From positions 1 through 37,811 of the IMG/VR virus record IMGVR_UViG_3300030060_005321: a DNA stretch of 37,811 bases. One strand, written 5' to 3'. A program made the position numbers and the translations under genes. The DNA comes from a virus. The notes under the pieces are model-generated. The model was not told the origin of the DNA and did no database searches. It saw nothing but the letters and a program-made list of their open reading frames with translations. Below are positions 34,649-37,811 of the stretch, one piece after another. The first letter of the stretch is position 1. Each line of letters opens with the position of its first letter.

Positions 34649-34714
34649 AAAATTGACATCAGCAAAGCTGTTTACGTAGCGATAATGATTATCGTTTACG
34701 TTATTGCTATTTAA
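34640..34714 (+). CDS. Possible 24-aa membrane peptide
   Basis: A short ORF encodes MDRKIDISKAVYVAIMIIVY followed by VIAI: a charged head and then one hydrophobic helix. It fits the 127-nt strip between convergent operons. Against it: the ATG lies inside the stem of the minus-strand terminator, there is no clear initiation signal, and the hydrophobic part coincides with a palindrome and direct repeats. I give it low weight. Confidence 0.22.
   Translation: MDRKIDISKAVYVAIMIIVYVIAI
34671..34701. repeat. Palindrome flanked by direct repeats
   Basis: A perfect 7-1-7 palindrome, CGATAAT-G-ATTATCG (34680-34694), is flanked by direct repeats TTTACGT at 34671-34677 and 34695-34701. It lies just past the end of the minus-strand operon in otherwise non-coding sequence. 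It could be a protein-binding site, or partly reflect coding of the possible 24-aa peptide. Confidence 0.5.
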
Positions 34715-34902
34715 TTAGCTACAGCGTTCTTCTGTTCTTGAACAGCAACTCTAGTTTTTTGAGCAAGCTCTTTAACTGTTTGCATAGTCTTGCGGACTCT
34801 AGTTCCAGCTGACATATTGCCATCTTCAAACTTTTCAAGATCATTAATACCTTTTTCTAAAGTCACTAACATCTCATTGTACATTCTTTGTAATTCAGTC
34901 AT
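34711..34902 (-). CDS. Hc1-family histone H1-like protein
   Basis: This gene encodes 63 aa starting at 34902 (MTELQRMYNEMLVTLEKGIN); longer in-frame starts would overlap the reductase gene. The sequence NDLEKFEDGNMSAGTRVRKT followed by MQTVKELAQKTRVAVQEQKN closely follows the Bacteroidota Hc1 histone H1-like pattern (...FEKF...GN.AAGTRVRKGMQ.LK.LAQ.IR...). It is a short helical DNA-binding protein, without the Lys-rich tail found in Chlamydia Hc1. It may coat phage DNA or change host nucleoid structure (inference). It is the last gene of the leftward operon, 16 nt after the reductase stop and just before the terminator. Confidence 0.8.
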   Translation of the reverse strand: MTELQRMYNEMLVTLEKGINDLEKFEDGNMSAGTRVRKTMQTVKELAQKTRVAVQEQKNAVAN

Positions 34903-34918
34903 AGTAAATAAAATTAAA

Positions 34919-36772
34919 TTAAACAACTTCACAGCTACCACCAGCACAAGCAAGCTCACCTGATAGATCTGTGTTATCATCAGTCTCAATAACTTTAGTT
35001 AAATCAACTTCAGATAATACTTTGGACATTTTATTAAACTCAGCCTCGCTAATGTCCTCAAACGGAGCTTGAGTATATGTACCGCCATTGTAAGGTAGTA
35101 CAGATAAACCGTTATAATAATCTTTATTTAACCACATCCACTCACCAGCGGCTTCCCACTCATTATCTTTTAACGATATTGTTGCAGATACATTATGTGT
35201 ATTACTGCCAGCTCTATGACCTGGTTTAACCCACTCAGTAGCTACACGCTTAACACGATCAAGCGTATCAAACGGTGATTCAGTTCTAAGTATAGAGTTA
35301 CTAGGTGCTTTTTGTGGTACAGATATAACGGCTGTGTCATGAGGCCTGAAGTACTCATCTTCGATTAATTCAGGGTGATTAATATTAAGATACGTATATA
35401 TAGCCTCGTTCTTTCCTACGCGCATCCTACGGACATAATAATCATTATGCCATGCATGAATACCAGATGATGTTCCTAGCACCAGAGAAGTCGTCCCTGC
35501 AGGTTTTACAGTTGTACATCTAGCGCTTTTGTTTATGCCTAATAGCTTTGCTACTCTTGTGTTCTCTCTCTTTACGATACTTGCAGCTGCCTTCATATCC
35601 AGCTGGAGCACAGCGGCACTCCCTATCCCTGTCATTGACACACCGATAAGCGCGTCTTTTTCTGTTGTCTCTTTCCATATTTCTCTTAGATAATGAAAGT
35701 CAGTATAGCTGGCTTGTAGTGTGCCTATAAACGCTGCAGCTTTAACTCTTTCGTTTAAATCATCTTGACCTTCAAGATCAGATACATTTACTTCACATAA
35801 GTTACAAAACTGGAACGGGCGCAATGCTATTTCACAGCATGGGTTTGTACCCCAGTCTTTATCATTGTTTAGATATATGCCAGGTTCGCCTGCACCAGAC
35901 AACTCAACACGTTTCCATAAATCCATAAAAAAGTCTTTAGTTATTTTATGTCTCATAAGTACAGCTGAGTTGTTAGCTCTACCGCGCTGTGGATTTAACT
36001 CCCACCAATTACCAGACTTACAAGCTATCATATCTTCATCGTAAGCTGAGAACAAAGCAATTAAAGCTGCGCGGCGTATGCCACCAGCAAGAACAGCGTC
36101 AGCGATATGGCAAATAATATCATGGACCTCAAGGGAGGTAAGTATTGTACTATCTTCTTTATCATTTAATATTCCTTCTATTTTAGTTAAACACTCTTTT
36201 AATGGCTGTGGACCTGGCGCTTTACCACCAGAAGTTACAAGTCTTGCGCCTTTAGGCCTTATGTCTGTGTAGTCAAATATTATTTTAGACGTACGCTTAT
36301 CACCTAAATAAGATTTAATTAATACTTTAACAGCATCAGACCAACCTTCAATACTATCGCCAATAACAAAACGTCTACTACGTTTGTCAAATGGTTTAGT
36401 AATAGCAGGTAACTTTTTAATATGATGTTGTTGTACTGAGTAGCCAACGCCACAGCCAGACAAAAGCAAGAACATTATTTCGTTAAAAGCATCAACACTA
36501 TCAGCAGGCAAATAGCTACAGTTATATAAGCGGTTAGGTGATATTTCAATGGGCTTGCCTGCGAATTGTAATGATCGCATGCTTGGCAAAACTTTTTTAC
36601 TATATACAAACTTATATGCTTCATCTATTTGGTCTATTAGGTTAGGGTATTTCTTTTTGTGCATTGCTACATTACGATCAACAAGCTCTTCCCAAGTTTC
36701 ACGGCGATTAAGCTCTGGAATATACTTGGCATACTTCATGTGAACAGTAATGTCTGATAGTATGTTATTCAT
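34919..36772 (-). CDS. nrdJ: Class II (B12-dependent) ribonucleotide reductase
   Basis: This 617-aa protein reduces ribonucleotides to deoxyribonucleotides for phage DNA synthesis, using adenosylcobalamin for radical generation. It matches the monomeric Lactobacillus-type RTPR. Cys85 lies in RLYNCSYLPAD. The thiyl cysteine region NPCCEIALRPFQFCNL has Cys312, Glu314 and Cys323, the same spacing as RTPR Cys408, Glu410, Cys419. The C-terminal redox pair is CAGGSC (609 and 614), spaced as Cys731/736. It is about 120 residues shorter than RTPR. There is no separate small subunit nearby, as expected for class II. It begins 6 nt after the stop of the upstream 45-aa gene. The host or habitat must supply B12. 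Confidence 0.95.
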   Translation of the reverse strand: MNNILSDITVHMKYAKYIPELNRRETWEELVDRNVAMHKKKYPNLIDQIDEAYKFVYSKKVLPSMRSLQFAGKPIEISPNRLYNCSYLPADSVDAFNEIMFLLLSGCGVGYSVQQHHIKKLPAITKPFDKRSRRFVIGDSIEGWSDAVKVLIKSYLGDKRTSKIIFDYTDIRPKGARLVTSGGKAPGPQPLKECLTKIEGILNDKEDSTILTSLEVHDIICHIADAVLAGGIRRAALIALFSAYDEDMIACKSGNWWELNPQRGRANNSAVLMRHKITKDFFMDLWKRVELSGAGEPGIYLNNDKDWGTNPCCEIALRPFQFCNLCEVNVSDLEGQDDLNERVKAAAFIGTLQASYTDFHYLREIWKETTEKDALIGVSMTGIGSAAVLQLDMKAAASIVKRENTRVAKLLGINKSARCTTVKPAGTTSLVLGTSSGIHAWHNDYYVRRMRVGKNEAIYTYLNINHPELIEDEYFRPHDTAVISVPQKAPSNSILRTESPFDTLDRVKRVATEWVKPGHRAGSNTHNVSATISLKDNEWEAAGEWMWLNKDYYNGLSVLPYNGGTYTQAPFEDISEAEFNKMSKVLSEVDLTKVIETDDNTDLSGELACAGGSCEVV

Positions 36773-36778
36773 TAGTTA

Positions 36779-36916
36779 TTATTTATATATTGTTAAACAA
36801 ATGTCTAAGAAACCTAAATATAATACGTGGTTGTCTCTTAGCTCTTCTTTATATGTTCTCACGCCGAACAGTAGCCCTGGAAAAGTTCCAAAGCTTAATT
36901 CCCAATCATTTTTCAT
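36779..36916 (-). CDS. Conserved 45-aa phage protein
   Basis: This short gene starts at 36916 (MKNDWELSFGTFPGLLFGVR) and ends with YLGFLDICLTIYK before the TAA at 36779. I recognise the pattern DWE...G..PG.LFG.R.Y......DHVLY..F.DICLTIY as a widespread small phage protein of unknown function. The local DN-HVLYLGFLDICLTIYK stretch fits it well. Its start overlaps the endonuclease stop by 11 nt (ATGAAAAATGA) and it ends 6 nt before the reductase start, so it fills the only gap in the operon. The + strand ORF over the same place is a shadow. Confidence 0.8.
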   Translation of the reverse strand: MKNDWELSFGTFPGLLFGVRTYKEELRDNHVLYLGFLDICLTIYK

Positions 36917-37352
36917 TTTGAATAATTTTAATTGTTTCGTCGCAGTCTTTTTGATTTTGAGGCTTATATAAAGTTACATGAGGCATGTTTTCTTTTACGT
37001 ACTTTTTAAACATTTTCCATCGCATTGGAAAACTTTCATTTGCTCGGCCTTTACACTCTATAATAAAGTTTTTGCCAACAAAGTCTGGTGTATATTTAAC
37101 TGGTAGTATTTTTTTATTTCCTCTGTTTTTATATTCGCCTTTACCATTGCTTTGCTTTTCGTACGCAGATTGTGTAAACTCAAAACCTTCTTGCACAACA
37201 TACGTTGCACCTTCGTAATCAGCTTTGATCTTTGCTTTTTTCAGAGCTAGATACATATATCGTTCTAGCCCTGAAGCAAAGTTAATACCGTCTTGTCTTA
37301 CGCGTTTAGCTCTGACTGGACCTCTTTTTTTAGAACGTTTCTTCTTCATCAT
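36906..37352 (-). CDS. T7 endonuclease I-type Holliday junction resolvase
   Basis: This 148-aa protein is nearly the length of T7 endonuclease I (149 aa). It has the PD-(D/E)xK nuclease layout: Glu30 in ASGLERYMY, Asp90 in YTPDFVG, and Glu99-x-Lys101 in IIECKG. These correspond to T7 Glu20, Asp55, Glu65 and Lys67. The N-terminus is strongly basic (MMKKKRSKKRGPVRAKRVRQ). It would resolve branched recombination intermediates and may help degrade host DNA. It overlaps the upstream gene by 23 nt; the second Met (37349) is an equally possible start. It sits with nucleotide-metabolism genes, as in many podoviruses. A DUF1064-type nuclease is a close alternative name. Confidence 0.88.
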   Translation of the reverse strand: MMKKKRSKKRGPVRAKRVRQDGINFASGLERYMYLALKKAKIKADYEGATYVVQEGFEFTQSAYEKQSNGKGEYKNRGNKKILPVKYTPDFVGKNFIIECKGRANESFPMRWKMFKKYVKENMPHVTLYKPQNQKDCDETIKIIQNEK

Positions 37353-37641
37353 CGTTAAACTTGTTAATTAAAGCTTCTTCAGATAAGTCTTGAAGTTCTT
37401 CACGTGCTGCTTGTATGTACAATATAGCATCCATAAGCTCTTCTTGAACGTCTTTTAAATATCCCTGCAGGTTTTTCACACCAAGTCTACGCTCGTCATC
37501 AAGTGTTGAACCGTACTTTTTGTAGCCAGCATCAGATCGTTTAACAAACTCTCTACACACGTTGTCGACTACAGGGTCTCTGAATTTGAACGTACGTGTT
37601 GTTACGCCGTCCATACCGTCATATATTTCTCTACTACTCAT
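37330..37641 (-). CDS. MazG-like / all-alpha NTP pyrophosphatase-like protein
   Basis: This 103-aa helical protein contains REFVKRSDAGYKKYGSTLDD and then LQGYLKDVQEELMDAILYIQ. The EELMDAILYI helix with an upstream KKYG...L pattern is typical of small phage MazG-like proteins; acidic residues in this helix bind metal in that superfamily. It starts within the last bases of the upstream partial MazG gene (ATGAGTAG overlap) and overlaps the endonuclease by 23 nt. The catalytic set is less complete than in full MazG proteins, so pyrophosphatase activity is inferred. It would act in nucleotide-pool or (p)ppGpp control. Confidence 0.6.
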   Translation of the reverse strand: MSSREIYDGMDGVTTRTFKFRDPVVDNVCREFVKRSDAGYKKYGSTLDDERRLGVKNLQGYLKDVQEELMDAILYIQAAREELQDLSEEALINKFNDDEEETF

Positions 37642-37811
37642 CTTTTACAAATGTTCCGTTAATCATTTTACCTTTACGCTTATTAATAACATTATAAGCT
37701 TCTTGTATACACTCTTCAATAGGTACACCACATAGTTCAGCTAGATTAGTTAATACAACTACAGCATCGCCAATACCGTCGATTATTTCAGCTGTATCAT
37801 CTTTTAATATA
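37634..37811 (-). CDS. mazG: MazG-type nucleotide pyrophosphohydrolase, N-terminus outside window
   Basis: A minus-strand frame runs from the right edge to the TAG at 37634-37636, giving 58 visible residues. It reads KDDTAEIIDGIGDAVVVLTN, then LAELCGVPIEECIQEAYNVI, and ends NKRKGKMINGTFVKDE. This is the C-terminal half of phage MazG proteins: EIIDGIGD holds the metal-binding acidic residues and NVINKRKGKM is the conserved closing segment. MazG hydrolyses nucleoside triphosphates, and in phages is proposed to alter host nucleotide or alarmone pools. Its stop overlaps the next start, consistent with a single operon. Confidence 0.85.
   Translation of the reverse strand, partial: ILKDDTAEIIDGIGDAVVVLTNLAELCGVPIEECIQEAYNVINKRKGKMINGTFVKDE

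Noticed and set aside
36750-36971. + strand ORF of 73 codons
   Set aside because: Lies opposite the conserved 45-aa gene and the endonuclease end, which have clear family patterns and coupled overlaps on the minus strand.
1-37811. tRNA, CRISPR, integrase, IS element or attachment site
   Set aside because: Inter-gene spaces are nearly all under 70 nt and show no cloverleaf or spaced repeats; no recombinase-like protein was found, so lysogeny cannot be argued from this window.

Overview
The window looks like the virion-gene half of a tailed double-stranded DNA phage (Caudoviricetes, probably short-tailed) that infects a Bacteroidota host, most likely a marine flavobacterium. The DNA is AT-rich, genes are packed with 0-20 nt gaps or ATGA/TAATG overlaps, and almost no start has a Shine-Dalgarno sequence (stops often run straight into TAATATG junctions), as in Bacteroidota translation. 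Host clues in the proteins are a type IX secretion (T9SS) C-terminal sorting domain, GC[TM]D...NY...DGSC repeats, FAQ/FSQ signal-peptidase sites and a Bacteroidota-type Hc1 histone-like protein. Family names come from recognising motifs by eye; no database search was run.

Region 1 (1-23433, + strand) is the head/tail/ejection block: a scaffold-like acidic protein cut by the left edge, the major capsid protein followed by a strong terminator, a conserved head-associated protein, two connector/ring proteins, a 2103-aa hub/stabilisation protein, a small beta protein, a cupin, two helical internal-virion candidates, and a 2913-aa giant protein. The giant carries a HELKH metallopeptidase motif, a complete HAD-phosphatase motif set, hydrophobic segments and a Cys/His knuckle at its C-terminus. 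The set of ring and hub proteins resembles crAss-like and uncultured marine podovirus modules. No sheath or tape-measure gene was seen.

Region 2 (23451-27156, +) is an exported-protein island: a lipoprotein whose C-terminus looks like an outer-membrane barrel strand, a single-TM coiled-coil protein, a secreted thioredoxin-fold protein without the CxxC, a small basic protein, and a 611-aa T9SS-type surface protein. Region 3 (27153-31025, +) holds a modular tail fibre with an internal duplication and two small partner proteins. Region 4 (31025-34583, +) is a coupled cassette of small basic proteins. Three share an N-terminal MAYxQKNNP signature; the cassette also has a PAP2-type phosphatase with all catalytic motifs and a DUF5675-like protein that may act in lysis.

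Region 5 (34711-37811, - strand, convergent) is a nucleotide-metabolism/DNA-processing operon. In transcription order it has a MazG-type pyrophosphohydrolase (cut by the right edge), a second MazG-like helical protein, a T7 endonuclease I-type resolvase, a 45-aa conserved small protein, a B12-dependent class II ribonucleotide reductase, and the histone-like protein, ending in a minus-strand intrinsic terminator. The 127-nt strip between the convergent operons also has a palindrome flanked by direct repeats and a possible 24-aa membrane peptide. I saw no tRNA, CRISPR, integrase, IS element or attachment site. The only gene-free stretch over 100 nt is that 127-nt strip.
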